Shown one piece after another: positions 36,615 through 44,411 of a DNA stretch of 64,000 nucleotides. A model generated the notes under the pieces. The model did no database searches, had not been told where the DNA came from, and worked only from the letters and a program-made list of their open reading frames with translations. The stretch is from NCBI GenBank assembly GCA_041676645.1, contig JBAYRO010000003.1, forward strand, positions 1 through 64,000, in the 5' to 3' direction. The DNA comes from JAMLIN01 sp041676645 (GTDB taxonomy: Bacteria; Pseudomonadota; Gammaproteobacteria; Burkholderiales; Burkholderiaceae_E). Within the stretch, counting starts at the first letter, position 1. The number at the start of each line of letters is the position of its first letter. The translations under genes were made by a program, and so were the position numbers.

Positions 36615-37079
36615 ATGCAGGTCAACGAGATTCTGAAGGTCAAGGGCAACACCTTGTTCACGGTGTCTCCCGACTCCCTGCTGTCGGACGGCGTGATCAC
36701 CATGGCCGAGAACGACATCGGCTCGCTGGTCGTGATGTCGCAGGGCCGCCTTGCCGGCATGCTGACGTTCCGTGAAGTGCTCAGGGTGCTCGCGAAACGA
36801 CAGACCGAGCACCGCTCGGGGCCGACCCCTCCGGTCGCCGAGATCTACATCCGCGAGGTCATGGAGCCGAATCCCAGCATCGTTTCGCCCGCAATGGACG
36901 TCAACGAGCTGCGCCGGCTGATGGTCGAAACCCGCCAGCGCTACCTGCCCGTGATGGACGACGAAGTCCTGCTCGGCGTGGTGTCCTTCCACGACGTTGC
37001 CCGGGCGGTTCTCGACGAACAGGGCTTCGAGAACCGGATGCTCAAGGCCTATATCCGCGACTGGCCGGCCGAGGGCTGA
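36615..37079 (+). CDS. CBS-domain pair protein
   Basis: A 154-residue cytosolic protein made of two CBS motifs (about 1-65 and 78-145), forming one adenosyl-nucleotide-binding Bateman module: TVSPDSLLSDGVITMAEND, GSLVVMSQGRLAGMLTFR, and YIREVMEPNPSIVSPAMDV, LPVMDDEVLLGVVSFHDV. Stand-alone CBS pairs regulate partner enzymes or channels in response to AMP, ATP or SAM; the partner here is not known. A good GGAGG site precedes the ATG. It stands between the chemosensory operon and surE, apparently as its own unit. Confidence 0.87.
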   Translation: MQVNEILKVKGNTLFTVSPDSLLSDGVITMAENDIGSLVVMSQGRLAGMLTFREVLRVLAKRQTEHRSGPTPPVAEIYIREVMEPNPSIVSPAMDVNELRRLMVETRQRYLPVMDDEVLLGVVSFHDVARAVLDEQGFENRMLKAYIRDWPAEG

Positions 37080-37152
37080 CGGCGGATCCGCATTCCGGAG
37101 CCGCCGGGGGTGGGGGCTGCGCGGATGCAACGCTCGTGCCCCGTGGATTCGA

Positions 37153-37158
37153 TAGAAT
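37153..37158 (+). promoter_or_regulatory. -10-like TAGAAT box before surE
   Basis: TAGAAT lies six bases before the surE ATG (37165), so transcription would start at or beside the start codon. No good -35 is seen. The same hexamer occurs upstream of dusA, ndk and hisZ. Confidence 0.4.
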
Positions 37159-37164
37159 CCATGC

Positions 37165-37914
37165 ATGCGGATTCTGATCAGTAACGATGACGGCTATTTC
37201 TCTCCCGGCATCGCCGCCCTTGCGGAAGTCGCCCAGGAGTTCGGAGAAGTCACCGTCGTTGCGCCCGAGCGCGATCGCAGCGGCGCTTCCAATTCCCTGA
37301 CACTCGATCGGCCCCTGACGGTCCGCACCGCGTCCTCCGGTTTCCTGTACGTGAACGGCACGCCGACCGACTGCGTCCACGTCGCCATCACCGGGCTGAT
37401 CGGCGAACGCCCCGATCTCGTGCTTTCCGGGATCAACGACGGCGCCAACATGGGCGACGACACGATCTATTCGGGCACGGTCGCCGCGGCCACCGAGGGC
37501 TATCTGCTGGGGATCCCCGCGATCGCCTTCTCGCTCGCGGTCAAGGGCTACGAGCATCTCGAGACCGCGGCGCATGCGGCGCGCGAAGTCCTGACCCGCT
37601 ATACGCGCAACCCGGCCACCGAACCGCTGCTCCTCAATGTCAATGTGCCCGGGGTGCCGCGCGCCCTCCTGCAGGGCCTGCGCACCACGCGCCTGGGCAA
37701 GCGGCACATGGGCGAGTCGGTGGTCCGGGACCGCAGTCCGCGCGGCGACACGATCTACTGGATCGGTCCGGCCGGCGAGGCCCTCGACAGCGGGCCGGGA
37801 ACCGATTTCGGGGCGGTCGGCTCCGGCTGGGTGTCGATCACCCCGCTCGACATCGACCTGACCGCCCATCAGCGCTTGCCAGCGGTGCAGAATTGGCTCG
37901 ATCGGACGATCTGA
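37165..37914 (+). CDS. surE: 5'/3'-nucleotidase SurE
   Basis: A 249-residue metal-dependent phosphatase acting on nucleoside monophosphates and short polyphosphates. The N-terminus MRILISNDDGYFSPGI supplies the DD metal ligands, followed by VAPERDRSGASNSLT, the serine/asparagine site GINDGANMGDDTIYSGTV and the NVNVPG motif. Length is normal. It starts the surE-pcm-nlpD block associated with stationary-phase survival and overlaps pcm by 22 bases. Confidence 0.96.
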   Translation: MRILISNDDGYFSPGIAALAEVAQEFGEVTVVAPERDRSGASNSLTLDRPLTVRTASSGFLYVNGTPTDCVHVAITGLIGERPDLVLSGINDGANMGDDTIYSGTVAAATEGYLLGIPAIAFSLAVKGYEHLETAAHAAREVLTRYTRNPATEPLLLNVNVPGVPRALLQGLRTTRLGKRHMGESVVRDRSPRGDTIYWIGPAGEALDSGPGTDFGAVGSGWVSITPLDIDLTAHQRLPAVQNWLDRTI

Positions 37915-38669
37915 CCCGCCGCCCGGCCGAGTACGGCCCCAAGGGCTGGACGCCGCCGTCGGCACGACCCATCCGGGCCGCCACGGTGGCGACACCGGTG
38001 CCGGCCACCGGCCTGGGGCTTGCCTCGGCCCGTGGTCGCGGGGCGATGGTGGACCAGCTCGCCCGGCTCGGTGTGCGCGATGGCGCGACTTTGGCGGCGA
38101 TGGCATCGGTGCCGCGCCACGCCTTCGTCGACCAGGGTCTTGCGAGCCGTGCCTATGACGACGTCTCGCTGCCGATCGGCCTGGGGCAGACGATATCCCG
38201 TCCGAGCACCGTGGCCCGCATGGTCGAGCTTGCGCTCGAGCCGCTCGATGCGGGCGCTCGCGCTTCGGCGAAAGTGCTCGAGGTCGGCACCGGCTGCGGC
38301 TACCAGGCGGCGGTGCTCGCGCACATCGTGGGCGATGTGGTTTCGATCGAGCGCCTGCGCGGCCTGCACGAGGCTGCGCGCGCCAACCTGCGCAGCCTGC
38401 GACTGGGCAACCTGCGTCTCGTCTATGGCGATGGTCGCCTCGGCGTGCCGCAGATGGCGCCCTACGATGCGATCATCGTTGCCGCCGCCGGCGACGAGGT
38501 TCCGCAGGCCCTGCTCGAGCAATTGCGCCCCGGCGCCCGACTGGTGGCTCCGGTCATCGAGGGCTCCCGCCAGACTCTCCATCTCGTCGAGCGTCGCGAC
38601 GCCCAGAGCTGGCAGTTGCGGGTGCTCGATGCGGTACGATTCGTACCGTTGAAAGCCGGCACGGAATGA
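37893..38669 (+). CDS. pcm: Protein-L-isoaspartate O-methyltransferase
   Basis: A 258-residue repair enzyme that methylates isoaspartyl residues with SAM. The core (from about residue 50) matches E. coli Pcm: VPRHAFVDQGLASRAYDD, LPIGLGQTISRPSTVARM, the SAM motif VLEVGTGCGYQAAVLAH and the final AVRFVPL. The N-terminal 50 residues, ending TGLGLASARGRGAMV, form an extension typical of betaproteobacterial Pcm. The assigned start is a TTG inside the end of surE; an ATG at codon 52 would give the short E. coli-like form. Its end overlaps nothing, with nlpD 29 bases on. Confidence 0.92.
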   Translation: MARSDDLTRRPAEYGPKGWTPPSARPIRAATVATPVPATGLGLASARGRGAMVDQLARLGVRDGATLAAMASVPRHAFVDQGLASRAYDDVSLPIGLGQTISRPSTVARMVELALEPLDAGARASAKVLEVGTGCGYQAAVLAHIVGDVVSIERLRGLHEAARANLRSLRLGNLRLVYGDGRLGVPQMAPYDAIIVAAAGDEVPQALLEQLRPGARLVAPVIEGSRQTLHLVERRDAQSWQLRVLDAVRFVPLKAGTE

Positions 38670-38698
38670 CAGTGGCCGGTTCGTTCGAGGTAGTTCCA

Positions 38699-39613
38699 AT
38701 GAAACGACGCCCCGACCCGCGAACACGCGCCGCCGATGGCATCGCGTCCGCGCCGTCCGCAAGGGGACGCGGCGCCCGCGCCGGACTGGTCCTGATCGCC
38801 ATGATCCTCGCCGCGTGCGCCGGCCCCAGGGCGCCGGCGCCGATCACTCATCGCGCGCCCATGCCGGTTCCGCCTCCCGCGCCGGCGCAGGTCGCCGTGA
38901 TTCCGCCGGCAACCGAAGCGGCCGGCGCCGGCCAGGGCCTCGTGCCCGGCGAGCAGGCGGCGGCGAGCGGTGTCGAGGCAGCGCCCATCATGGCGGGTCG
39001 TGTCGAAACCCGGCCACTGGGCGGCTCGCTGCCCTTGCCGCCGGCGGCGACCGAGGAGATTCGCCAGGAACCCAGCGGCCTGAAGCATCCGTACAGCGAC
39101 GAGACCTACGCAAGGCTCGCCGCGGTGCCGATGCAGGGCAAGCGGCCGATCGAGAACCTCGCCTCGGCAAGCCCGTCGGCTGCGGCCCCGGCGTCCGCTG
39201 CAGCGACCCCCGCGCCCGCCGCGGCGGCGCCCGCCACCATGGTCGACACGGGCAAGTTCGCCTGGCCGGTGAAGGGACGACTGATCCAGCGCTTCACCGA
39301 TCCCGCCAGCATGGGGATCGCGATCGAAGCCGCCCAGGGCTCCGCGGTGCATGCAGCCGAAGCCGGCCGCGTGATCTTCAGCGGACCCGGGCCGCGAGGC
39401 TACGGCAACCTCGTCATCGTCAAGCATCCGGACGAACTGCTGTCGGTCTATGCGCACAACAGCAGGATCCTCGTCAAGGAAGGGCAGAACGTCACCCGGG
39501 GGCAGAAGATCGCCGAGGTCGGCGCAAGCGGCACGAGTAGCGCCCGTCTCGGCTTCGAGGTTCGTCGCGACGGCAAGCCGATCGATCCCCTCGGCTTCCT
39601 CGCCGGGGGCTGA
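38699..39613 (+). CDS. nlpD: NlpD-like lipoprotein with degenerate M23 (LytM) domain
   Basis: A 304-residue outer-membrane lipoprotein. The lipobox MILAAC places the lipidated cysteine at 40, and a long Ala/Pro-rich region follows. The LytM fold is at about 195-300 (FAWPVKGRLIQRFTD, GYGNLVIVKHPDELLSVYAHN, GQNVTRGQKIAEVG). The metal-binding histidine of active M23 peptidases is missing (SMGIAIEA where HxGxD would be), as in E. coli NlpD, so it should activate an amidase such as AmiC rather than cut peptidoglycan. I see no LysM module, which E. coli NlpD has. GAGG precedes the ATG. The rpoS gene expected downstream is absent. Confidence 0.82.
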   Translation: MKRRPDPRTRAADGIASAPSARGRGARAGLVLIAMILAACAGPRAPAPITHRAPMPVPPPAPAQVAVIPPATEAAGAGQGLVPGEQAAASGVEAAPIMAGRVETRPLGGSLPLPPAATEEIRQEPSGLKHPYSDETYARLAAVPMQGKRPIENLASASPSAAAPASAAATPAPAAAAPATMVDTGKFAWPVKGRLIQRFTDPASMGIAIEAAQGSAVHAAEAGRVIFSGPGPRGYGNLVIVKHPDELLSVYAHNSRILVKEGQNVTRGQKIAEVGASGTSSARLGFEVRRDGKPIDPLGFLAGG

Positions 39614-39647
39614 AGTGCGCCGGCGATCCCCGCTCGCGCCCTGAGCC

Positions 39648-40412
39648 ATGGCGGCCCCGGTCCTCGTCTTCGACATCGAGACGGTTCCCGATGTCGCCGG
39701 CCTGCGCCTGCTGAACGACATCGGGCCCGAAGTCCCCGACGCCACGGTCGTCGAGCTCAGCGAGCGTGAGTTCCAGCCCCTGCACCTGCATCGCGTGGTG
39801 GCGATCGGCTGCCTGATGCGCACGGCCGGGAAGTTCCGGGTGCGCTGCCTCGGGAATCCCGGTGACGACGAAGCCAGCCTGCTGCAGGAGTTCTTCGGCA
39901 TCATCGACAAGAGCACGCCGCAACTGGTGTCCTGGAACGGCGGCGGCTTCGACCTGCAGGTGCTGCACTATCGGGCGCTCGTCCACGGCGTGAGCGGCGC
40001 ATCGCGCTACTGGGAAACCGGCGACAACCGCCAGGAGTTTCGCTGGAACAACTATCTCGGGCGCTACCACAGCCGCCATCTCGACCTGATGGACCTGCTC
40101 GCCCTGTACTCGCCGCGCGCCAGTGCACGCCTCGATGATCTCGCTCGTCTCTGCGGCTTTCCGGGCAAGCTCGGCATGGATGGCTCCCAGGTCTGGGCCG
40201 CGTACCAGGAGGGCCGGCTCGCCGAGATCCGCGACTACTGCGAGACCGACATCGCCAACACCTATCTCGTCTACTGCCGCTTCCAGCTCTTTCGGGGGCT
40301 CTGGACGCCCGACGAATACGAGGCCGAGATCGCGGCTTTCCGTGCCCACCTCGAATCGCTCGGCGGAGCGCACTGGCCGCAATTCCTCTCCCGCTGGCAG
40401 GCGGCGCGATGA
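39648..40412 (+). CDS. PolB-like 3'-5' exonuclease domain protein
   Basis: A 254-residue protein of the DNA_pol_B_exo2 family (predicted 3'-5' exonuclease, PolB-associated type). The three Exo motifs are visible: VFDIETVPD (Exo I, Asp and Glu ligands), SWNGGGFDLQVL (Exo II) and YCETDIANTYLVY (Exo III). No polymerase domain is attached. It probably trims DNA or RNA 3' ends; no biochemical role is firmly assigned to the family. The start is an ATG 34 bases after nlpD, and it overlaps rlmD by four bases (ATGA), so both are co-translated. Confidence 0.87.
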   Translation: MAAPVLVFDIETVPDVAGLRLLNDIGPEVPDATVVELSEREFQPLHLHRVVAIGCLMRTAGKFRVRCLGNPGDDEASLLQEFFGIIDKSTPQLVSWNGGGFDLQVLHYRALVHGVSGASRYWETGDNRQEFRWNNYLGRYHSRHLDLMDLLALYSPRASARLDDLARLCGFPGKLGMDGSQVWAAYQEGRLAEIRDYCETDIANTYLVYCRFQLFRGLWTPDEYEAEIAAFRAHLESLGGAHWPQFLSRWQAAR

Positions 40413-41782
40413 GCCGCTCGCGGGCGGTCGCCGCGGCCGGGCCCGAGTACCTCCTCGACATCGAATCGCTTGATCTCGAGGCGCGTGGCATCGCCCGCCA
40501 CGAGGGCAAGGTGGTGTTCGTGCGCGGTGCGCTGCCGGGCGAACGCGTCATCGCCCGCCGGGTGCGCAACAAGCCCAGCTACGATGTGGCCGAAGCGATC
40601 TCGATCGAGCGCGGGAGCAGCCAGCGGACGGTGCCCGCCTGTCCCCACTTCGGCACCTGCGGCGGCTGCTCGATGCAGCACCTGCATCCGGCCGCCCAGC
40701 TCGCCATCAAGCAGCGGGTGCTCGAGGACCAGCTCGAGCGCATCGCCGGTCTGCGCCCGGGCATGGTCCTGCGTCCGATCGCGGGGCCAGCCTGGGGATA
40801 CCGCTTCCGCGCCCGCCTGTCGGTACGCCATGTGCCGAAGAAGGGCGGGGTGCTGGTGGGCTTCCATGAACGGGGTTCGAGCTATGTCGCCGACATGCGC
40901 GAATGCCATGTCCTGCCGCCGGATGTCTCCGGGCTGCTGCTGCCCCTGCGCGCGCTGGTCGGCGGATTGTCGATCCACGACCGGATGCCGCAGATCGAGG
41001 TGGCGATCGGTGATACGGGAGGGCCCGCCGGCAGGACGATCGCCCTCGTGTTCCGGATCCTGGAGTCGCTCACCCCGGCCGACCGCGAGAGCCTGCGCGA
41101 GTTCAGCGCCCGGCCGGGCCTGGAAATCTGGCTGCAACCGAAGGGGCCCGACAGCATCTCGCTGTTCGCCCGCGAAGGCCGCCTCGCGGCATCGGATACG
41201 GAATCCGGCCTGGCCTACCGCCTGCCGGAGTTCGACATCCGGATGCCTTTCCGGCCGACCGACTTCACCCAGGTGAACCACGGGATCAACGAGGTGCTGG
41301 TGCGCATGGCGCTGCGGCTCCTGGATCCGGCGCCGGGGGATCGTGTGGCCGATCTCTTCTGCGGGCTCGGCAACTTCTCCCTGCCGCTGGCGCGTCGTGC
41401 CCGCGAGGTCATCGGCATCGAGGGCAGTGCGTCACTGGTCCGGCGCGCCACCGACAATGCCCTGGCCAACGGCCTGGCGGAGCGCGCCCGCTTCGCAGTG
41501 GCGAACCTTTTCGAGCTGGATCCGCAAGCCTGGCACGACCTGGGCGCTTTCGACCGGGTCCTGGTGGATCCGCCTCGCGAGGGGGCGCTGGCGGTAGCGC
41601 AGGCTCTGGCGGCGGCGGGTCCCCGGCCGCGCCGGATCGTCTATGTCTCGTGCAATCCGGCGACGCTTGCCCGGGATGCCGCCGTGCTGGTGCATACGGG
41701 CGGCTGGCGCCTGTCGGCCGCCGGCGCGGTCAACATGTTCCCGCACACCTCCCACGTCGAATCGATCGCGGTATTCGACTGA
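40409..41782 (+). CDS. rlmD: 23S rRNA (uracil-1939-C5)-methyltransferase
   Basis: A 457-residue enzyme with an N-terminal TRAM domain (DIESLDLEARGIARHEGK), the iron-sulfur cysteines in CPHFGTCGGCSMQHL, SAM-binding DLFCGLGNFSLPLAR, and the catalytic SCNPATLARD with the nucleophilic cysteine. It methylates U1939 of 23S rRNA. Length is close to E. coli RlmD (433). It overlaps the exonuclease gene and is followed by a REP-like palindrome, then a convergent gene. Confidence 0.94.
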   Translation: MSRSRAVAAAGPEYLLDIESLDLEARGIARHEGKVVFVRGALPGERVIARRVRNKPSYDVAEAISIERGSSQRTVPACPHFGTCGGCSMQHLHPAAQLAIKQRVLEDQLERIAGLRPGMVLRPIAGPAWGYRFRARLSVRHVPKKGGVLVGFHERGSSYVADMRECHVLPPDVSGLLLPLRALVGGLSIHDRMPQIEVAIGDTGGPAGRTIALVFRILESLTPADRESLREFSARPGLEIWLQPKGPDSISLFAREGRLAASDTESGLAYRLPEFDIRMPFRPTDFTQVNHGINEVLVRMALRLLDPAPGDRVADLFCGLGNFSLPLARRAREVIGIEGSASLVRRATDNALANGLAERARFAVANLFELDPQAWHDLGAFDRVLVDPPREGALAVAQALAAAGPRPRRIVYVSCNPATLARDAAVLVHTGGWRLSAAGAVNMFPHTSHVESIAVFD

Positions 41783-41804
41783 AGCGGAGGAAAAAGACGA
41801 AAAA

Positions 41805-41857
41805 GAAAAATGGGGTCAGACACCATTACGAAGTAATGGTGTCTGACCCCACTTTTC
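41805..41857. repeat. REP-like perfect palindrome, probable bidirectional terminator
   Basis: Arms of 19 bases, 41811-41829 and 41833-41851, are perfectly complementary around a GAA loop; each contains GGGGTCAGACACC. With one mismatch the stem extends into A-rich/T-rich flanks (41805-41857). The core GGGGTCAGACACC resembles palindromes scattered in many proteobacterial genomes and mobilised by REP-associated tyrosine transposases. It sits between the convergent ends of rlmD and the Bax-inhibitor gene and is followed by T-rich DNA, so it may also stop transcription from both sides. Confidence 0.8.
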
Positions 41858-41880
41858 ACCATTTTTCACTCCATTTTCTC

Positions 41881-42585
41881 CTACTCGTCGCCGCCGAAGA
41901 TGCCGAGCAGGCTCAGCAGGTGGGCGAAGATGTTGTACAGGCTCAGGTAGATCGACAGGGTGGCGGTGATGTAGTTGGTTTCGCCACCGTTGATGATGCG
42001 CTGGACATCGTAGAGCAGCCAGGCCGAGAAGATGCCGATCGCCATCACCGACAGCGCCAGGTAGAGCGCCGGCAGTTGCAGCCAGATATTGGCGACCATG
42101 CCGAGGATGATGACGAGCAGGCCCATGAACAGCCAGCGTCCCATGCCCGAGAAGTCGCGCTTCGATACCGACGCCACGGTGGCCATGGTGCCGAAGATGG
42201 CGGCGGTGCCCCCGAAGGCGGTCATGATGAGCGTGGCGCCATTGGCGAAGCCCAGGACATGCCCGAGCAGGCGCGAGAGCATCAGCCCCATGAAGAACGT
42301 GAAACCGAGCAGCAAGGCCACGCCGATCCCGCTGTTCTTGTTGCGTTCGATCGCGTAGAAGAAGCCGAAGGCGATGGCGAGGAAAAGCACCAGGCCGATG
42401 AAGGGGTTGCCGGCCATCCAGCTGAAGCCGAGCTGCAGGCCGGTCCAGGCGCCGATCGCCGTCGGTACCAGCGACACGGCGAGCAGGGCGTAGGTGTTGC
42501 GCAGGACCCGGTTGCGCGAGGCGGCCGCGAGAGCGCCTCCAGCCGGAAAGCCGCGCGGTGCGCTGCGGTTCTGTTCGAGAGCCAT
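41881..42585 (-). CDS. Bax inhibitor-1 / YccA family membrane protein
   Basis: A 234-residue inner-membrane protein with seven predicted helices (for example TYALLAVSLVPTAIGAW, FIGLVLFLAIAFGFFYAI, ALLLGFTFFMGLMLSRLL) and the family stretch SAWLLYDVQRIINGGETNYI followed by the acidic GGDE end. Relatives are YccA, an FtsH substrate and modulator, and calcium-leak channels of the TMBIM group. I chose the ATG at 42585 with GGAG upstream. hflK/hflC, which also act on FtsH, are in this window but not in the same operon. Confidence 0.9.
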   Translation of the reverse strand: MALEQNRSAPRGFPAGGALAAASRNRVLRNTYALLAVSLVPTAIGAWTGLQLGFSWMAGNPFIGLVLFLAIAFGFFYAIERNKNSGIGVALLLGFTFFMGLMLSRLLGHVLGFANGATLIMTAFGGTAAIFGTMATVASVSKRDFSGMGRWLFMGLLVIILGMVANIWLQLPALYLALSVMAIGIFSAWLLYDVQRIINGGETNYITATLSIYLSLYNIFAHLLSLLGIFGGDE

Positions 42586-42711
42586 CAGTGCCACTCCATT
42601 ATGGAAATACTGCGTCCAATATAGGGCCATGATCGGGTGGTTTCAAGCTCGGGCAGCCTGTCGGCGCCATGAATCGCACGAATTCGCGAGAGATCGATGT
42701 CGAAACTCGTA

Positions 42712-42720
42712 TGCTAGAAT
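42712..42720 (+). promoter_or_regulatory. Extended -10 promoter upstream of ndk
   Basis: TGCTAGAAT (42712-42720) is a good extended -10 element (TGn plus TAGAAT). No convincing -35 is seen, as often with extended -10 promoters. The start would be near 42727. Confidence 0.5.
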
Positions 42721-42744
42721 AACGGGCTGTACGTCACTTTAGAG

Positions 42745-42779
42745 AAACCTCGTAAGCCACTCATTTGTCGAGGTTTTTT
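42745..42779 (+). terminator. Rho-independent terminator between the ndk promoter and ndk
   Basis: Arms AAACCTCG (42745-42752) and CGAGGTTT (42769-42776) form an eight-base-pair stem with a 16-base loop, followed by further T residues to 42779. It lies about 20 bases after the predicted start and 56 bases before the ndk ATG. It would end a transcript of roughly 53 bases, or act as an attenuator for ndk. Confidence 0.6.
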
Positions 42780-42834
42780 GCGGTGCGCCCCTCTCAGAAG
42801 CCCTATCAGACGAACCGACCAGTCACGGATTCCC

Positions 42835-43260
42835 ATGGCAATCGAACGTACCTTGTCCATCATCAAGCCCGATGCCGTTGCAAAGAACGTCATCGGCCAG
42901 ATCTACGCCCGTTTCGAACAGGCCGGCCTGCGGATCGCAGCGGCCCGCATGATGCACCTGTCGCGCGCCCAGGCCGAAGCCTTCTACGGTGTCCATCGCG
43001 AGCGGCCCTTCTTCAACGACCTGGTCGAATTCATGATCTCCGGGCCGGTCATGGTCCAGGTCCTCGAAGGCGAATCGGCGATCAGCAGGAATCGCGAGCT
43101 GATGGGCGCGACCGACCCGAAGAAGGCCGATGCCGGCACGATCCGCGCCGATTTCGCCGACAGCATCGATGCCAACGCCGTCCATGGCTCGGATGCCGCC
43201 GACACCGCGCAGGTCGAGGTCGCGTTCTTCTTCCCGGGCATGGACGTCCACGCCCGCTGA
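42835..43260 (+). CDS. ndk: Nucleoside diphosphate kinase
   Basis: A 141-residue cytosolic enzyme that equilibrates nucleoside di- and triphosphates. N-terminal MAIERTLSIIKPDAVAKN, the ISGPVMVQVLEGE strand and the phosphohistidine in NAVHGSDA are diagnostic, and length is standard. The ATG at 42835 gives the family N-terminus; an earlier start would read through the terminator region. It is the first gene of the long rightward core block. Confidence 0.97.
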   Translation: MAIERTLSIIKPDAVAKNVIGQIYARFEQAGLRIAAARMMHLSRAQAEAFYGVHRERPFFNDLVEFMISGPVMVQVLEGESAISRNRELMGATDPKKADAGTIRADFADSIDANAVHGSDAADTAQVEVAFFFPGMDVHAR

Positions 43261-43280
43261 TTCGGGAAGACGAGGCGAGG

Positions 43281-44411
43281 GTGACCGCAGCCGTGGCCAC
43301 GAAGACCAACCTGCTCGGCCTCGATCCGCAGGCACTGGTCTCGTGTTGCGCCGAGTGGGGCGAGAAACCCTTCAGGGCGCAGCAGCTGTTGCGCTGGATC
43401 CACCAGCGCGGCGAGGACGACTTCGGCGCCATGAGCGATCTCGCGAAGTCGTTTCGCGCCCTGCTCGCCGAGCGTGCCTGCGTGGAGCAGCCCACGGTCC
43501 TCTCCGATCATGTCTCCGATGACGGCACCCGCAAGTGGCTGTTCGACGTCGGGGGCGGCAATGCCATCGAGACCGTCTTCATCCCCGAGTCCGACCGGGG
43601 AACGCTGTGCGTCTCGAGCCAGGCCGGCTGCGCGGTCAACTGCGCGTTCTGTTCGACGGGAAAGCAGGGCTTTTCACGTAACCTGCGCATCGACGAGATC
43701 ATCGCGCAGCTGCGCCATGCCAACCGCGCCCTCGGCCAGTACGACGATGGCTCGACGGTTGCCGGCCATCGCCGGATCACCAACGTGGTGTTCATGGGCA
43801 TGGGCGAGCCGCTGCAGAACTATGCCGCGACCATCGCCGCCGCCCGGCTGATGCTCGACGACCGCGCCTATGGCCTGTCCCGTCGCCGGGTGACGGTCTC
43901 GACTTCCGGCGTGGTGCCCTTCATGGATCGCCTGCGCGATGAATGCCCGGTCGCGCTGGCGGTGTCGCTGCATGCGCCCGACGATGCCTTGCGCGATCGG
44001 CTGGTGCCGCTCAATCGCAAGTACCCGCTGGCCGAGCTGATGGCGGCCTGCCGGCGCTACCTCGAGCGCTCGCCGCGTGATTTCATCACCTTCGAGTACG
44101 TGATGCTCGACGGCGTCAATGATTCCGATGCCCATGCCCGGGCCCTGCTCGAACTCGTCGCCGGGCTGCCCTGCAAGTTCAACCTGATTCCCTTCAATTC
44201 CTTTCCGGATTCCGGCCTGCGGCGTTCGGGCCGGGAGCGCATCCGGTCCTTCGCCGGCATCCTGGCCGATGCCGGCATCGTCACCACGGTGCGGCGCACT
44301 CGCGGGGACGACATCGACGCGGCTTGCGGGCAACTGGCCGGTGCGGTGCGCGACCGGACCCGCCTGGCCGAACGCTCGGCGAGGATCCTGCCGATCGCGG
44401 AGTTGCGCTGA
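43281..44411 (+). CDS. rlmN: Dual-specificity 23S rRNA/tRNA (adenine-2-C2)-methyltransferase
   Basis: A 376-residue radical SAM enzyme methylating A2503 of 23S rRNA and A37 of some tRNAs. The iron-sulfur motif is CAVNCAFCSTG, followed by NVVFMGMGEPLQNY, VTVSTSGVVPFMD and the C-terminal VRRTRGDDIDAACGQL with the methyl-carrying region. The GTG at 43281 follows a GAGGCGAGG stretch; a second GTG four codons on is possible. The stop overlaps the next ATG (TGATG). Confidence 0.94.
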   Translation: MTAAVATKTNLLGLDPQALVSCCAEWGEKPFRAQQLLRWIHQRGEDDFGAMSDLAKSFRALLAERACVEQPTVLSDHVSDDGTRKWLFDVGGGNAIETVFIPESDRGTLCVSSQAGCAVNCAFCSTGKQGFSRNLRIDEIIAQLRHANRALGQYDDGSTVAGHRRITNVVFMGMGEPLQNYAATIAAARLMLDDRAYGLSRRRVTVSTSGVVPFMDRLRDECPVALAVSLHAPDDALRDRLVPLNRKYPLAELMAACRRYLERSPRDFITFEYVMLDGVNDSDAHARALLELVAGLPCKFNLIPFNSFPDSGLRRSGRERIRSFAGILADAGIVTTVRRTRGDDIDAACGQLAGAVRDRTRLAERSARILPIAELR

